NCBI RefSeq assembly: GCF_020531985.1
Contig: NZ_JAJAVQ010000007.1
Span: forward strand, 1-64,000
Origin: Rheinheimera aquimaris
GTDB taxonomy: Bacteria; Pseudomonadota; Gammaproteobacteria; Enterobacterales; Alteromonadaceae
DNA length: 64,000 nucleotides
Reading direction: 5' to 3'
Part shown: positions 49,228 to 59,278 of the stretch, in pieces
Numbering within the stretch: the first letter of the stretch is position 1
How the letters are laid out: every line of letters begins with the position of its first letter
The notes under the pieces: generated by a model
The model's input: only the letters and a program-made list of their open reading frames with translations
What the model was told of the DNA's origin: nothing
Database searches by the model: none
Position numbers and translations under genes: made by a program

Positions 49228-49824
49228 ATGAAATTACATACTTTATCTTTACCGTTTGTCGCAGCCGGACTGTTAGCAGGCTGCAACCCTCAACCCACGC
49301 CGCCTGGCGCGCCGATGGGGCAAACGTCGCCGGCCTCAGTGCCTGCGAATGTCGGGCCGCGTGAAGAAACACTCAGTATCACAGTGCAAATGAACAACGT
49401 CAGCGCAGAAGGCGTGGGCGACAGCGCAGGCAAAATCACGGTAGCCGAAACAGCTAACGGCCTGGTATTTACACCAGCGCTAATGGGGCTGAAGCAAGGC
49501 GAGTATGGCTTTCATGTGCACCAGAACCCTAGCTGCGAACCCGCTATGAAAGACGGAGCACAGCAGCCTGCAGCCAGTGCAGGTGGGCATTTAGACCCGG
49601 CAGACACCGGCAAACACGCCGGCCCTGATGGTGACGGCCATTTAGGTGACTTACCGATGATCCGTGTCAATAGTGACGGTAACCAGCAGGCTGTTACGAT
49701 GAGTGAAATGAAGCTGGAGGATGTGAAAAATCATGCTCTGGTCGTGCATCAGCAAGCTGACGATTACAGTACTTCACCGTCGGGTAACAGTGGCTCGCCT
49801 ATCGCTTGTGGAGTGATCAGATAA
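49228..49824 (+). CDS. sodC: Cu/Zn superoxide dismutase-like lipoprotein lacking the active-site arginine
   Basis: The 198-residue protein has a lipobox LLAGC (Cys19), a Pro-rich linker and a SodC domain. Metal ligands are present: H96, H98, H121, H130, H138, D141 and H174; the disulfide pair is C103 and C194. The residue three before C194, normally the substrate-guiding arginine (GxRxACGVI), is P191 here (GSPIACGVI). SodC converts superoxide to peroxide in the periplasm. With all ligands kept but this arginine missing, the metal sites should form while activity may be low or altered. A GAGG lies before the ATG. Confidence 0.87.
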   Translation: MKLHTLSLPFVAAGLLAGCNPQPTPPGAPMGQTSPASVPANVGPREETLSITVQMNNVSAEGVGDSAGKITVAETANGLVFTPALMGLKQGEYGFHVHQNPSCEPAMKDGAQQPAASAGGHLDPADTGKHAGPDGDGHLGDLPMIRVNSDGNQQAVTMSEMKLEDVKNHALVVHQQADDYSTSPSGNSGSPIACGVIR

Positions 49825-49836
49825 TGCGGCAAAGAC

Positions 49837-49867
49837 AGCCTGCTGCCTCATGCAGTGACGGCAGGCT
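49837..49867. terminator. Weak hairpin between convergent sodC and gppA
   Basis: AGCCTGC (49837-49843) pairs with GCAGGCT (49861-49867) across 17 nt, in the 96-bp gap between the two convergent genes. There is no clear U-run on either strand, so intrinsic termination is uncertain. Confidence 0.35.
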
Positions 49868-49920
49868 ACCGGGCAAGAATTACACACTTTGCAGTAATAT
49901 TTACCCGGTGCTTGATGGTG

Positions 49921-51462
49921 TTACTTAATCAGTAATTCCCAGCCGGCCTGTTGCTGATACTGAACTTCCTGCTCCAGCTCAGCCCGCATTAGCGGATGTT
50001 GCTCCAGCCAGCCTGCTGGCATCTGCAATACCAGCTGTTCGCCTTTGCTACTGATATCCACCTGAGGTAACACTTCATGCCGACGCCGCATAGACAGGAT
50101 GACAGCCAAACGCAGAATCCGCGTCAGCCGTACTGTTAATAATACTGATGTCATCGTCTGACGGGCGATAATATCCCGGCTGATATCGGCTCTGTGGTTA
50201 TATACTAATGCCATCACCAGCTGCTGCTGCGCCCGGGTAAAGCCGGGTAAATCAGAGTGGTTAATGATGTAGGCACCGTGATGATGGTGGTTCTTGTATT
50301 CGATCAATAAGCCAAGTTCATGCAGCAGCGCACCGCTTTTTAGCATGCTATGGCCTTCAAACTTGTTTAAGTCCCAGCGGCTTTGTAGTTGTGTCGCCAG
50401 CTCGCACGCCATTTCCGCCACCCGGTTTGCATGGCGCTGGTCAATAAAATAGCGCACCATCAGGCTGTTAACGGTGCGGTTACGGACATCCGTGTGCTGC
50501 AACTGAGGCAGCATGCTGTACAGTACGCCTTCGCGCAGCGCACCGCCGGATAATGTCATACCGGCAATATTCAGCTGTCGGAACAGGGCAATAAGTATGG
50601 CCAGACCGGACGGAAACACTTGCTTGCGCTCCTGTGCCAGCCCGGTGATATGCAGCTGTTCCATCCTGCCGCACGCCAAGGCCTGCTGCATAATATCTTC
50701 CAGCCGGTTGAGAGTGATGACCTCATCTTTACCTTGCGCCACCAGAATTTCCTGCAGCGCCTGCACTGTGCCAGAAGCGCCGACTGCTAGCTGCCACCCG
50801 GCCTGTTTGTACTGGTCGGCTATACTGCCGGCCTCTTGCTCGGCCGCAGCAATGGCACGGTGGAAATTATCTTCGCTGAGTTCATCGTCGCTGAAATAGC
50901 GCTCAAGGTAGGTTACACAGCCCATATTAAGACTGGACAGCAACACCGGATTAAAGCCTGCACCGATCACAACCTCAGTGCTGGCACCGCCGATATCAAT
51001 CACCAGCCGGTTGCTGTCACTGTTCGACGTATGGGCGACACCCAGATAGATAATGCGCGCTTCGTCCTCACCACTGATTACAGTGACACTTTGCCCGAGA
51101 ATGGCTTCGGCTTCTTTGAGAAAGGTTTTAACGTTCTTGGCCAGCCGCAACGTGGCAGTACCAACAATACGGATGTTCTGCGGCGGAATATCCTGTAGCC
51201 GCTCAGCAAACAATGCCAGACACTCCCAGCCACGTTTCATCGCTTTACGGCTTAATACCAGATTTTCATTTAAACCTGCGGCAAGGCGTACTTTGCGCTT
51301 TACCCGGCCGATAACCTGCACCGAGCCACCAACGACTTTGACCATCAGCATATGAAAACTGTTGGAGCCAAGATCAATCACCGCATAAATATCCTGATGC
51401 GGTGATTGCTCGGCAGCTTGCGCCGGATTAACGAGGGCGGTTGCGAGGGGCTCTTGCGCCAT
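49921..51462 (-). CDS. gppA: Ppx/GppA phosphatase (exopolyphosphatase / pppGpp phosphohydrolase)
   Basis: The 513-residue ASKHA-fold protein has [14 protein letters not shown], a second phosphate loop [11 protein letters not shown] (the usual GGGSTE has Gly where this has Ala), and a C-terminal HD-like domain with LLHELG. It hydrolyses pppGpp to ppGpp and/or polyphosphate. I start at ATG 51462, with AGGTGG upstream; a frame to 51573 would cover much of the rhlB tail. It still overlaps rhlB by 35 nt. The order gppA-rhlB beside trxA and rho is that of E. coli, supporting gppA over ppx. Confidence 0.9.
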   Translation of the reverse strand: MAQEPLATALVNPAQAAEQSPHQDIYAVIDLGSNSFHMLMVKVVGGSVQVIGRVKRKVRLAAGLNENLVLSRKAMKRGWECLALFAERLQDIPPQNIRIVGTATLRLAKNVKTFLKEAEAILGQSVTVISGEDEARIIYLGVAHTSNSDSNRLVIDIGGASTEVVIGAGFNPVLLSSLNMGCVTYLERYFSDDELSEDNFHRAIAAAEQEAGSIADQYKQAGWQLAVGASGTVQALQEILVAQGKDEVITLNRLEDIMQQALACGRMEQLHITGLAQERKQVFPSGLAILIALFRQLNIAGMTLSGGALREGVLYSMLPQLQHTDVRNRTVNSLMVRYFIDQRHANRVAEMACELATQLQSRWDLNKFEGHSMLKSGALLHELGLLIEYKNHHHHGAYIINHSDLPGFTRAQQQLVMALVYNHRADISRDIIARQTMTSVLLTVRLTRILRLAVILSMRRRHEVLPQVDISSKGEQLVLQMPAGWLEQHPLMRAELEQEVQYQQQAGWELLIK

Positions 51463-52714
51463 TACTGCTGCGTCCACCTGAGCCACTACGGCTGCCGGTT
51501 CTGGCCTGGCCTGCGCGACGGCGAACCCGCGGCTTCGGCGCTTTAATATCTTCCAGCAGTGCGCCGGCATCATATTGTGTCACCGGGATCGGATGACGGA
51601 TATAGTCTTCTATTGCTGTCAGGTTCAGCGCATAACGCTCACAGGCGAAACTGATAGCCTTACCACTTTCACCGGCGCGGCCAGTACGTCCGATGCGGTG
51701 TACATAGTCTTCGCAGTCGTCGGGTAAGTCGTAATTAAACACGTGGCTGACTTTAGGAATATGTAAACCGCGCGCCGCAACATCAGTAGCGACCAGAATA
51801 TCCAGTTTACCACTGGTAAAATCTTCCAGAATACGCAAGCGCTTTTTCTGAATAACATCGCCGGTTAACAAACCCACTCGGTGACCGTCTGCTTCCAGCC
51901 AGGCATGCACTTCTTCACACCAATGTTTGGTGTTAGCAAATACAATGGCTTTGTCTGGCCACTCTTCTTCCATCAGCGTCAGTAACAGTGGCATTTTATG
52001 CTCATCTGACGGGTAAAACAGCTCTTCACTGATGCGGCTGCCGGTCATCTCTTCCGGCGCGATATGAATATGCTCTGGCTGGTTCATTTTCTCAAATGCC
52101 AGCTCCTGCACTTTATAAGACAAAGTGGCAGAAAACAGCAGACTCAACCGCTCTGTCGCAGGTGGCATGCGGTTGAACATAAAACGGATATCTTTGATAA
52201 AGCCCAGATCGAACATCCGGTCAGCTTCATCCAGCACAACAACCTGAATTTGCGATAAGTCGTACAGGCCTTGTTTTAAGTAATCGATTAAGCGGCCGGT
52301 TGTGCCAATTAAAATATCTACGCCATTTTCCAATAACTGGCGTTGAGTATCGTAGCCTTCGCCCCCATAGATCAGGCCAAGGCGCAAGCCGGCTTTTTCT
52401 GCCAGCATTTTCGCATCCTGATGGATCTGCACCGCCAACTCCCGCGTAGGGGCCATAATAATGGCGCGCGGCTGGCCGGACCCTCTGGGCTCATGCGTTA
52501 GTAGATGGTGGAATGTTGCTGTTAAAAACGCCAGTGTTTTACCCGTGCCCGTTTGGGCCTGGCCGGCAATATCTTTACCGGCTAATGCCAGAGGTAAACA
52601 TTGAGCCTGAATGGGCGTACAATAGCCGAAACCTTGCGCATTTAAAGCGTCAAGAACCTGTGGTGCCAATGCAAAATCGGCGAATTTATGTGTAGTTAAG
52701 TGTGTTTTATTCAT
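51428..52714 (-). CDS. rhlB: DEAD-box RNA helicase RhlB
   Basis: The 428-residue protein carries the helicase motifs: [14 protein letters not shown] (Q motif), [33 protein letters not shown], and [11 protein letters not shown] basic Arg/Gly/Ser tail (about 395-428) probably binds RNA. RhlB unwinds RNA for the RNase E degradosome. The tail is encoded in overlap with the gppA start. It is divergent from trxA, with a 102-bp gap. Confidence 0.95.
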   Translation of the reverse strand: MNKTHLTTHKFADFALAPQVLDALNAQGFGYCTPIQAQCLPLALAGKDIAGQAQTGTGKTLAFLTATFHHLLTHEPRGSGQPRAIIMAPTRELAVQIHQDAKMLAEKAGLRLGLIYGGEGYDTQRQLLENGVDILIGTTGRLIDYLKQGLYDLSQIQVVVLDEADRMFDLGFIKDIRFMFNRMPPATERLSLLFSATLSYKVQELAFEKMNQPEHIHIAPEEMTGSRISEELFYPSDEHKMPLLLTLMEEEWPDKAIVFANTKHWCEEVHAWLEADGHRVGLLTGDVIQKKRLRILEDFTSGKLDILVATDVAARGLHIPKVSHVFNYDLPDDCEDYVHRIGRTGRAGESGKAISFACERYALNLTAIEDYIRHPIPVTQYDAGALLEDIKAPKPRVRRRAGQARTGSRSGSGGRSSNGARAPRNRPR

Positions 52715-52781
52715 ACGGCGCTAAGCATAACCGTTACGCTTGCAATAAGGAACAGCCACGTTTAAATTGATAACACTTTTT

Positions 52782-52796
52782 TGCAGCCAGGCTGCA
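52782..52796. promoter_or_regulatory. 15-bp near-perfect palindrome upstream of trxA
   Basis: TGCAGCC-A-GGCTGCA has perfect 7-bp arms around a central base. It lies 21 bp before the trxA ATG, in the rhlB/trxA divergent region. It could be a regulator site or an mRNA hairpin in the trxA leader; no regulator is recognised. Confidence 0.35.
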
Positions 52797-52816
52797 TAGC
52801 ACTAGCGGAGATACAA

Positions 52817-53143
52817 ATGAGCGAACTTATTTTACAGGTTTCTGATGACAGCTTTGAAACCGACGTCCTGAAAGCCGAAGCGCCGGTGTTAGTCGACTTC
52901 TGGGCAGAGTGGTGTGGTCCATGTAAAATGATCGCTCCGATTCTGAACGATGTTGCCGCGGAATATCAGGGCAAAGTTACCGTTGCGAAGGTTAACATCG
53001 ACCATAACCCGAATACCCCACCTAAGTTCGGTATCCGTGGTATCCCAACCTTACTGTTATTTAAAAACGGTCAGGTTGCCGCGACTAAAGTGGGCGCTTT
53101 GTCGAAAACTCAGTTAAAAGAATTTCTCGACAGCAATATCTGA
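52817..53143 (+). CDS. trxA: Thioredoxin 1
   Basis: The 108-residue protein has the redox site [10 protein letters not shown] (Cys33, Cys36), the cis-Pro in [11 protein letters not shown] and a C-terminal helix, matching E. coli TrxA in length. It reduces disulfides in ribonucleotide reductase and other proteins. The start is ATG 52817 with GGAG upstream; an earlier frame to 52781 is only leader. A strong terminator follows. It lies just before rho, as in E. coli. Confidence 0.97.
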   Translation: MSELILQVSDDSFETDVLKAEAPVLVDFWAEWCGPCKMIAPILNDVAAEYQGKVTVAKVNIDHNPNTPPKFGIRGIPTLLLFKNGQVAATKVGALSKTQLKEFLDSNI

Positions 53144-53150
53144 TTTAAGC

Positions 53151-53176
53151 AAAAGGCGTATTTTTATACGCCTTTT
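53151..53176 (+). terminator. Intrinsic terminator after trxA
   Basis: AAAAGGCGTAT and ATACGCCTTTTT form a stem with a 3-nt loop, ending in a U-run, 8 bp past the trxA stop. Typical strong intrinsic terminator, so rho has its own promoter. Confidence 0.92.
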
Positions 53177-53333
53177 TCTGTTTCAACGCTGGACGCACCA
53201 GTAGTCAGCTGCTATTGTGTAGCCAGTAAAACGTTCTAAACCACGCTTGTCTGTCGAAAAACCACTTCCAAACCTTATTTTATCGAACCGATAAGCATTA
53301 CCCTGTTTATATATCAACAAGAAACCCATCAAT

Positions 53334-54599
53334 ATGCATTTAACAGAACTGAAACTGAAGCCGATTAGCGAGCTGGTTGAATTGGCTGAGTCTATGGGCC
53401 TGGAAAATATGGCCCGCCTGCGTAAACAGGACATTATTTTCGCCATTTTAAAATCCCACGCCAAAAACGGCGAAGAAATTTTCGGTGATGGCGTACTGGA
53501 GATCCTACAGGATGGTTTCGGTTTTCTGCGCTCGGGTGACAGCTCTTACCTGGCCGGCCCCGACGATATTTATGTTTCACCAAGCCAAATCCGCCGCTTC
53601 AACCTGCGCACCGGCGACAGCATTTCTGGCCTTATCCGCCCACCGAAAGAAGGTGAGCGTTACTTTGCCTTGCTTAAGGTAAATGAAGTTAACTTCGGCC
53701 GCCCAGAGCAAGCCCGCAATAAGATTTTGTTTGAAAACTTAACGCCGCTGCATGCTAACTCGCGCCTGCGGATGGAACGTGGTAATGGCAGCCGGGAAGA
53801 CATTACGGCCCGGGTGCTGGATTTAGCCTCGCCTATCGGTAAAGGACAACGTGGCCTGATCGTTGCACCACCGAAAGCCGGTAAAACCATTTTGCTGCAA
53901 AACATCGCCCAGTCTATCGCAGCCAACCACCCTGATTGCGTATTAATGGTGTTACTGATCGACGAGCGGCCGGAAGAAGTTACCGAGATGCAACGCCTGG
54001 TAAAAGGCGAAGTTATCGCTTCAACCTTTGACGAACCGGCCAGCCGCCATGTGCAGGTTGCCGAAATGGTGATCGAAAAGGCCAAACGTCTGGTTGAGCA
54101 TAAAAAAGACGTTATTATTCTGCTGGACTCGATCACCCGCTTAGCCCGCGCTTATAACACTGTTATTCCAAGTTCAGGCAAGGTATTAACCGGTGGTGTT
54201 GACGCCAACGCTCTGCACAAACCGAAGCGTTTCTTCGGTGCGGCCCGTAACGTAGAAGAAGGCGGCAGCTTAACTATCATCGCAACAGCGCTGGTAGATA
54301 CCGGTTCGAAGATGGACGAGGTCATATACGAAGAGTTTAAAGGTACCGGTAACATGGAACTGCACCTGTCGCGTAAAATCGCTGAACGCCGTGTGTTCCC
54401 TGCCATCGACTTTAACCGCTCTGGTACCCGCCGTGAAGAGTTACTGGCGTCGCCGGAAGAGCTGCAGAAAATGTGGATCCTGCGTAAAATTCTCAACCCA
54501 ATGGATGAGACCGAATGTATGGAGTTCCTGATTGACCGTCTGTTGATGACCAAAACCAACGACGAGTTCTTCGAAGCCATGAAACGGCAAAAAAGTTAA
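53334..54599 (+). CDS. rho: Transcription termination factor Rho
   Basis: The 421-residue RecA-like hexameric helicase is 419 residues in E. coli. The N-terminal RNA-binding domain contains [19 protein letters not shown] in pattern; ATPase motifs include [12 protein letters not shown] (Walker A), [13 protein letters not shown] and [11 protein letters not shown]; the R-loop is [10 protein letters not shown]. It ends transcription at C-rich RNA. The 157-bp leader after the trxA terminator is C-rich and G-poor toward the start, as expected where Rho regulates itself, but no rhoL-type leader peptide is seen. Confidence 0.97.
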   Translation: MHLTELKLKPISELVELAESMGLENMARLRKQDIIFAILKSHAKNGEEIFGDGVLEILQDGFGFLRSGDSSYLAGPDDIYVSPSQIRRFNLRTGDSISGLIRPPKEGERYFALLKVNEVNFGRPEQARNKILFENLTPLHANSRLRMERGNGSREDITARVLDLASPIGKGQRGLIVAPPKAGKTILLQNIAQSIAANHPDCVLMVLLIDERPEEVTEMQRLVKGEVIASTFDEPASRHVQVAEMVIEKAKRLVEHKKDVIILLDSITRLARAYNTVIPSSGKVLTGGVDANALHKPKRFFGAARNVEEGGSLTIIATALVDTGSKMDEVIYEEFKGTGNMELHLSRKIAERRVFPAIDFNRSGTRREELLASPEELQKMWILRKILNPMDETECMEFLIDRLLMTKTNDEFFEAMKRQKS

Positions 54600-54602
54600 C
54601 TG

Positions 54603-54629
54603 AAAAACCGGCCTAGTTGCCGGTTTTTT
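54603..54629 (+). terminator. Intrinsic terminator after rho
   Basis: AAAAACCGGC and GCCGGTTTTT pair across a 6-nt loop (CTAGTT), followed by more T. It lies 3 bp past the rho stop. Confidence 0.92.
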
Positions 54630-54693
54630 ATTGCCTGCAATTTGCGCCAGGCAAGCAGTGCATTGCTTTATTTTTAGCAGAAGGAAGTACCTG

Positions 54694-55989
54694 ATGACAC
54701 AACCGCATATTGTCATTATTGGTGGCGGCGCGGGAGGCCTGGAACTGGCTACCCGCTTAGGTAATAAACTGGGCCGCAAAGGCAAAGCCCGCATTACCCT
54801 GATAGACCGCAATCATACTCATATCTGGAAACCGCTGCTGCACGAGGTGGCAACCGGTACGCTGGATGTTGAAATAGACCAGCTCAGTTATCGTGCCCAT
54901 GCGGCAGCGCATGGTTTTGACTTTCAGCTTGGCAGTTTAACCGGTATTAAGCGGGAGCAGCAGCAAGTCATTCTGGCACCGGTTCTGGGTGATGACGGTG
55001 AAGAGGTATTGGCTTCAAGAGCGCTGCAATATGATTATCTGGTGCTGGCAATCGGTAGCGTATCCAATCATTTCAATACTGCCGGCGTGGCACAGCATTG
55101 TATTTTTCTGGACAGCCCGGCACAAGCCAACCGGTTCCACCGCCATCTGCTTGACGCCTACCTGAAGCTAAACTCCCCCGGTCATCCGAAAGATACACTG
55201 AACATTGCTATTGTCGGTGCAGGCGCAACTGGGGTTGAGCTGGCAGCAGAGCTGTATCATGCTGCAGCCGAGCTCAACCTGTACGGTTTTGATGACCTGC
55301 GTAAAGATCGGTTGAATATCAGCCTGATTGAAGCCGGGCCGCGTATTCTGCCGGCGTTACCAGAACGTATAGCTAATTCAGCATTAAAAGAGCTGCAAAA
55401 GCTCGGCGTAAAAGTGCGCACCAGCACTAAAGTCACGGCCGCAAATGCAGCCGGCCTGCAGCTGGGTGATGAACACCTGGAGGCCGAACTGATGGTCTGG
55501 GCGGCAGGCATCAAAGCACCGGATTTTCTGGCATCGCTTGATGGCCTGGCGACCAACCGTTTGAACCAGCTGCTGGTAAACCCGAAGCTGCAGACAACAA
55601 ATGACAGCCGGATATACGCTATAGGTGATTGCGCCGGTTTTCCGCTACCGGATGGCAAGTGGGTCCCCCCTCGGGCACAATCAGCACATCAGATGGCAAG
55701 CCTGGTCGCACGTAATATTTTGGCTGAATTCAGTGGTAAGCCACTGCAAGACTTCAAATACAACGATCATGGTTCACTGATCTCACTAAGCCGCTTTGGC
55801 ACTGTTGGCAGTTTAATGGGCAACCTGGTTGGCGGCGCGATGATGATTGAGGGCAGAATTGCCCGACTGGCTTATATATCTTTATATCGTATGCATCAGG
55901 TAGCGCTGCATGGCTGGATAAAAATGCTGGTGATCAGTTTAGTCGCGCGCATCAACCGTATTGTCCGACCCAGGCTGAAGCTGCACTAG
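54694..55989 (+). CDS. ndh: Type II NADH:quinone oxidoreductase (NDH-2)
   Basis: The 431-residue flavoprotein has an FAD-binding [14 protein letters not shown] near the N-terminus, the NADH-binding [15 protein letters not shown] (about 173-187), WAAGIKAP and the second FAD motif YAIGDCAGF. The C-terminus is basic and amphipathic, suiting peripheral membrane attachment. It passes electrons from NADH to ubiquinone without pumping protons, feeding the quinone pool made by the ubi genes. I start at 54694 with AAGGAAG upstream. It overlaps the convergent binding-protein gene by 51 nt. Confidence 0.95.
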   Translation: MTQPHIVIIGGGAGGLELATRLGNKLGRKGKARITLIDRNHTHIWKPLLHEVATGTLDVEIDQLSYRAHAAAHGFDFQLGSLTGIKREQQQVILAPVLGDDGEEVLASRALQYDYLVLAIGSVSNHFNTAGVAQHCIFLDSPAQANRFHRHLLDAYLKLNSPGHPKDTLNIAIVGAGATGVELAAELYHAAAELNLYGFDDLRKDRLNISLIEAGPRILPALPERIANSALKELQKLGVKVRTSTKVTAANAAGLQLGDEHLEAELMVWAAGIKAPDFLASLDGLATNRLNQLLVNPKLQTTNDSRIYAIGDCAGFPLPDGKWVPPRAQSAHQMASLVARNILAEFSGKPLQDFKYNDHGSLISLSRFGTVGSLMGNLVGGAMMIEGRIARLAYISLYRMHQVALHGWIKMLVISLVARINRIVRPRLKLH

Positions 55990-56817
55990 TGCTGCCTGTT
56001 GTGCTGCAACGTCAGGTTGCAAGCGCTGACGACTGCTATCATCGAGCCAGCGGAGCATGGCTTCCAGATACGCCGGGCTTTGCCATAACGCAGGCAGAGC
56101 CCGATTAACTGCGGCGATTGCGGCTTCTCCAACCTTGCCAAAAGTACAGGCGACATGTGTAACACTGGCGACATTGGCGCCTGCGATTGCCCGATACTCT
56201 AATACAACCGGTTGCGCCAACAGATGGCTGTAGTACTGCATCCGCTCCGGATATTCAATCACGTAATCAACCCGGTTGCTGCCGAGCAATGCTGCTGCAT
56301 TAAGCTCGCTGGTAAAGGCCTGACTGCTGAGGTTGCTGCCTCCCTGTTGCAATAACTGCTGCATCTGCGCAGGGTATAGCCGGTTTGCCTGATAGGCACC
56401 AATCAGGCTGCCGTCCTGCGCCAGCTCTGCGATATTCACACCTTCTTTTTGCATGGATGGATGTAATGTCAGCTTACCCGGCAGATAACCAACCGCCAGT
56501 GCTGCGCCAACCGCTATTGGCTCTGAGAATAACCTGGTTTGGGCACGTTCGGCGGAATAGAGCGTACCGATGGTACAAACTGTTTCGTCCTGCTGCTGGA
56601 ACATTTGCTCCAGCCGTGCCAGACTGACCAGACGCTGTTGATGTTCGAATTGCGGCATCGCTGCCTTAAGTTGTTGTTGCAGCAAGTCAAAAGTGCCTTG
56701 CCCCTGAAAAGGTCCGCTGACAATCTGATGTGGAGGCCAGTCAGTGTGTAACCATATAAGCTGTGGCTTAGCCTGAAGACCGCAACAAAACAGCAGAGCA
56801 AGACACCGTATTAACAT
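55939..56817 (-). CDS. Exported solute-binding-like protein (TIGR02285 type)
   Basis: The 292-residue protein has a signal peptide (about 1-16, ending LQA). A periplasmic-binding-protein-like fold (SBP_bac_3 relative) follows, with [11 protein letters not shown], a conserved [12 protein letters not shown] and [13 protein letters not shown] recognise the pattern of the TIGR02285 family of uncharacterised binding-like proteins of gammaproteobacteria. No transporter gene is adjacent. Its last 17 codons overlap ndh on the opposite strand. Confidence 0.8.
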   Translation of the reverse strand: MLIRCLALLFCCGLQAKPQLIWLHTDWPPHQIVSGPFQGQGTFDLLQQQLKAAMPQFEHQQRLVSLARLEQMFQQQDETVCTIGTLYSAERAQTRLFSEPIAVGAALAVGYLPGKLTLHPSMQKEGVNIAELAQDGSLIGAYQANRLYPAQMQQLLQQGGSNLSSQAFTSELNAAALLGSNRVDYVIEYPERMQYYSHLLAQPVVLEYRAIAGANVASVTHVACTFGKVGEAAIAAVNRALPALWQSPAYLEAMLRWLDDSSRQRLQPDVAAQQAALVQLQPGSDNTVDARD

Positions 56818-56897
56818 GGCAACACCTGAATTTTAACTGCATTAACTGTAGCTAAAAACATCAGGTGCTGCCAGTGCCTTGTGTGTGCTAACTGATG

Positions 56898-58211
56898 CTA
56901 GCCAATGGTGTGATGCAGTAACGGAAAGGCAGCTTGTTGCGCAGCGTTTATGCGTAGCGCCGCTAAATACTCTGCCCCGGCAACCTGCGCAGCATCATTG
57001 CTTGCTGCATGCACCCGCGCCAGAACATCCCCCCGCCGCACCTGAGTGCCGGCGGCTGCAATCTGGCTGAAGCCGACTGCCGGATCTATCTGCTGGCTCG
57101 GATGTGAACGGCCGCCACCCAGCCGCACTACCGCCATGCCAAGCGCTACCGTGTCCTGGTAACTGACATAACCGTCAGCAGGCGCCACTACATCCTGCAC
57201 CACTGGCGCCGACGCCAGATACTGTTGAGGCTTTTCTATCAGATCGGCTGGCCCGCCAAGCGCCGATACCATGCGGGCGAATATCTCAGCGGCTTTACCT
57301 GAGCTTAAGCTATGCTCCAGCGCTTTGATTGCACTGGCCTTATCCTGATATAAACCACCCAACGTTAACATGTTAGCACCCAGTTCCAACGTCACCTGAT
57401 GTAAACGTGGCTCACGGTATTTGCCGGTTAAATAATCCAGCGTTTCCATAACTTCCAGTGCATTACCGGCGGTGGCCCCGAGAATTTGGTTCATATCGGT
57501 AAGCAGCGCCCGGGTCGACACACCGGCACCATTAGCAACGTTGACAATACTGTTGGCCAGCGCGGAAGCATCGTCGACGGTGCGCATAATGGCACCGTTA
57601 CCAATTTTTACATCCATTACCAGCGCGTCAAGGCCTTCAGACAGTTTCTTGGACAAAATGGAGGCAGTAATAAGCGGAATAGACTCCACGGTAGCCGTAA
57701 CATCACGGATGGCATATAAACGCCGGTCTGCCGGAGCCAGCTGGCTACTTTGGCCAACGATGACGCAGCCAAGCTTGGGCAACAACTGACTGATTTTTTC
57801 CAGACTTTGTGTACAGCTGTAACCCGGTATTGTTTCCAGCTTGTCGACTGTGCCGCCGGTATGACCTAAGCCCCGGCCGGCGATACTTGGCATGAAAGCA
57901 CCGCAAGCGGCCACCATAGGTGCCAGCATCAGTGTCACCTTATCACCGACACCACCTGTGCTGTGCTTGTCCACCACAGGGCCATTTAATTTACCCTGCC
58001 AGTTCAGTACGGTGCCGCTGTCCCGCATCGCCAGGGTTAGCATAACAATTTCATCGACACTCATACCATTGAGGTAAATGGCCATTGCCAGTGCGGCCAC
58101 TTGCCCTTCGCTAAAACTGTCGTCGGTTAAGCCTTTTACAAATTGCTTAATTTCAGCCTGACTTAAACTGCCACCATTACGTTTTGCTTTAATAATTTCC
58201 TGTGGAATCAT
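56898..58211 (-). CDS. deoA: Thymidine phosphorylase
   Basis: The 437-residue protein matches E. coli DeoA (440). It has the phosphate-binding KHSTGGVGDK, the family signature, and SVPLITASILSKKLSEG in pattern, with a C-terminal domain containing DGYVSYQDT. It splits thymidine into thymine and deoxyribose-1-phosphate in nucleoside salvage. GGAG precedes the ATG, 3 bp after the cdd stop, so the two genes form a pyrimidine-salvage operon. Confidence 0.96.
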   Translation of the reverse strand: MIPQEIIKAKRNGGSLSQAEIKQFVKGLTDDSFSEGQVAALAMAIYLNGMSVDEIVMLTLAMRDSGTVLNWQGKLNGPVVDKHSTGGVGDKVTLMLAPMVAACGAFMPSIAGRGLGHTGGTVDKLETIPGYSCTQSLEKISQLLPKLGCVIVGQSSQLAPADRRLYAIRDVTATVESIPLITASILSKKLSEGLDALVMDVKIGNGAIMRTVDDASALANSIVNVANGAGVSTRALLTDMNQILGATAGNALEVMETLDYLTGKYREPRLHQVTLELGANMLTLGGLYQDKASAIKALEHSLSSGKAAEIFARMVSALGGPADLIEKPQQYLASAPVVQDVVAPADGYVSYQDTVALGMAVVRLGGGRSHPSQQIDPAVGFSQIAAAGTQVRRGDVLARVHAASNDAAQVAGAEYLAALRINAAQQAAFPLLHHTIG

Positions 58212-58214
58212 GCA

Positions 58215-58640
58215 TTAAGCTCCAACTTTAGTGCTATTGGCAAGATAGGTTGGGGTAAAAGCGGCAGGTAACAACTCGCCCAGGGTCCACTGCTGCTGTT
58301 GCTGCATATGATTACAACTGGCCACCGGTGCATCCGGGCTGAAAAACTCTGCAATCACCTGGCGGCAAATACCACATGGTGGCGTTAACATGGTTTGGGG
58401 CGTATATACCACAAGCGCCTCAAACTTACGCTCACCGGCAACTACTGCAGCGGCAATAGCATTGCGTTCAGCACAAATGGTGCCGCCATAAGAGGCGTTT
58501 TCAACATTGCAGCCGGTATAAACCTTACCGCTGGCAGCAAGCACAGCAACACCGACCGGGAATTTACTGTAAGGCGCATAAGCCTGCGCCGCGGCGTCTT
58601 TTGCTGCCTGTTGCAGGGCAGTCCAGTTTATTTCGCTCAC
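58215..58640 (-). CDS. cdd: Cytidine deaminase
   Basis: The 141-residue short-form enzyme has the zinc motifs GGTICAERNAI and PPCGICRQVI plus YSKFPVGVAV and CNVENASYGG. It deaminates cytidine and deoxycytidine to uridines. The short tetrameric type is used here, unlike the 294-residue E. coli form. The start is GTG (58640); no in-frame ATG is available nearby. It leads the cdd-deoA pair. Confidence 0.95.
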   Translation of the reverse strand: MSEINWTALQQAAKDAAAQAYAPYSKFPVGVAVLAASGKVYTGCNVENASYGGTICAERNAIAAAVVAGERKFEALVVYTPQTMLTPPCGICRQVIAEFFSPDAPVASCNHMQQQQQWTLGELLPAAFTPTYLANSTKVGA

Positions 58641-58716
58641 TGGTTAAACTCGTGTTAGTTATGGGAGTGTAGTGTTACTGCGAATAGCTTCCGGGTCAAG
58701 CCCGGCAGCAGGTAGT

Positions 58717-58745
58717 ATGACGTTATCCATCGGGCATCGTATAAT
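58717..58745 (+). promoter_or_regulatory. Sigma-70 promoter of the YgjP-like gene
   Basis: ATGACG (58717-58722) and a perfect TATAAT (58740-58745) are separated by 17 bp, 30 bp before the ATG. The -35 keeps the central TGAC of the consensus. Confidence 0.7.
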
Positions 58746-58774
58746 GCTGGCTTAATATTAATGAGGACCTTTGC

Positions 58775-59278
58775 ATGCAGTCGGTAAAATATCTGGCCGG
58801 ATACCCAGCCGCCATTCAGCAACAGGCAGAGACTCTACTGCAAACTGGCCAGCTCGAGAATTATATCCGCCAGAAATATCCTCAGCTACATCAGGTGCAA
58901 AGTGACAAAGCCTTGTACAGCTACATTTGCGAGCTGAAAAATCAGTTTATGCGCCATTCGGCACAGCTGGCGTCGGTAAGGTATGACAGCAAACTGAATG
59001 TGTTGCAGCAGGCGCTGGGTATGCATACCTTTCAGTCCCGGGTGCAGGGCAACAAATTAAAAGCCCATAACAGCATCAGCATCGCTGCGCTGTTTAAGCA
59101 GGCACCAGCTGACTTTCTGCGGATGATAGTGGTGCATGAACTGGCACATTTTAAAGAGAAACAACATAACAAAGCGTTTTATCAGCTGTGTCAGCATATG
59201 GAACCAGCTTATCATCAGTTGGAGCTCGATACCCGGTTATGGTTGCTTTGCCGCGAACAGCCAAATCATCACCAGTAA
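58775..59278 (+). CDS. YgjP-like metallopeptidase-domain protein
   Basis: The 167-residue protein has the zinc motif VVHELAHFKEKQHNKAFY, the extended HExxH-x-x-E/H-x-x-x-H/N pattern of YgjP/WLM-like (DUF45) proteins, followed by a C-terminal helix. Its size and layout match YgjP, whose true substrate is uncertain (peptidase or nucleotide-related activity has been proposed). GAGG lies before the ATG. Its end overlaps the convergent MFS gene by 42 nt. Confidence 0.86.
   Translation: MQSVKYLAGYPAAIQQQAETLLQTGQLENYIRQKYPQLHQVQSDKALYSYICELKNQFMRHSAQLASVRYDSKLNVLQQALGMHTFQSRVQGNKLKAHNSISIAALFKQAPADFLRMIVVHELAHFKEKQHNKAFYQLCQHMEPAYHQLELDTRLWLLCREQPNHHQ

Noticed and set aside
53660-54580. Long minus-strand frames (158 and 142 codons) inside rho
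   Set aside because: They are antisense to highly conserved rho coding sequence and encode no recognisable protein.
58691-58705. CCGGG-TCAAG-CCCGG hairpin as terminator
   Set aside because: There is no T-run on either strand and no gene ends nearby; it lies in the cdd/ygjP divergent region.
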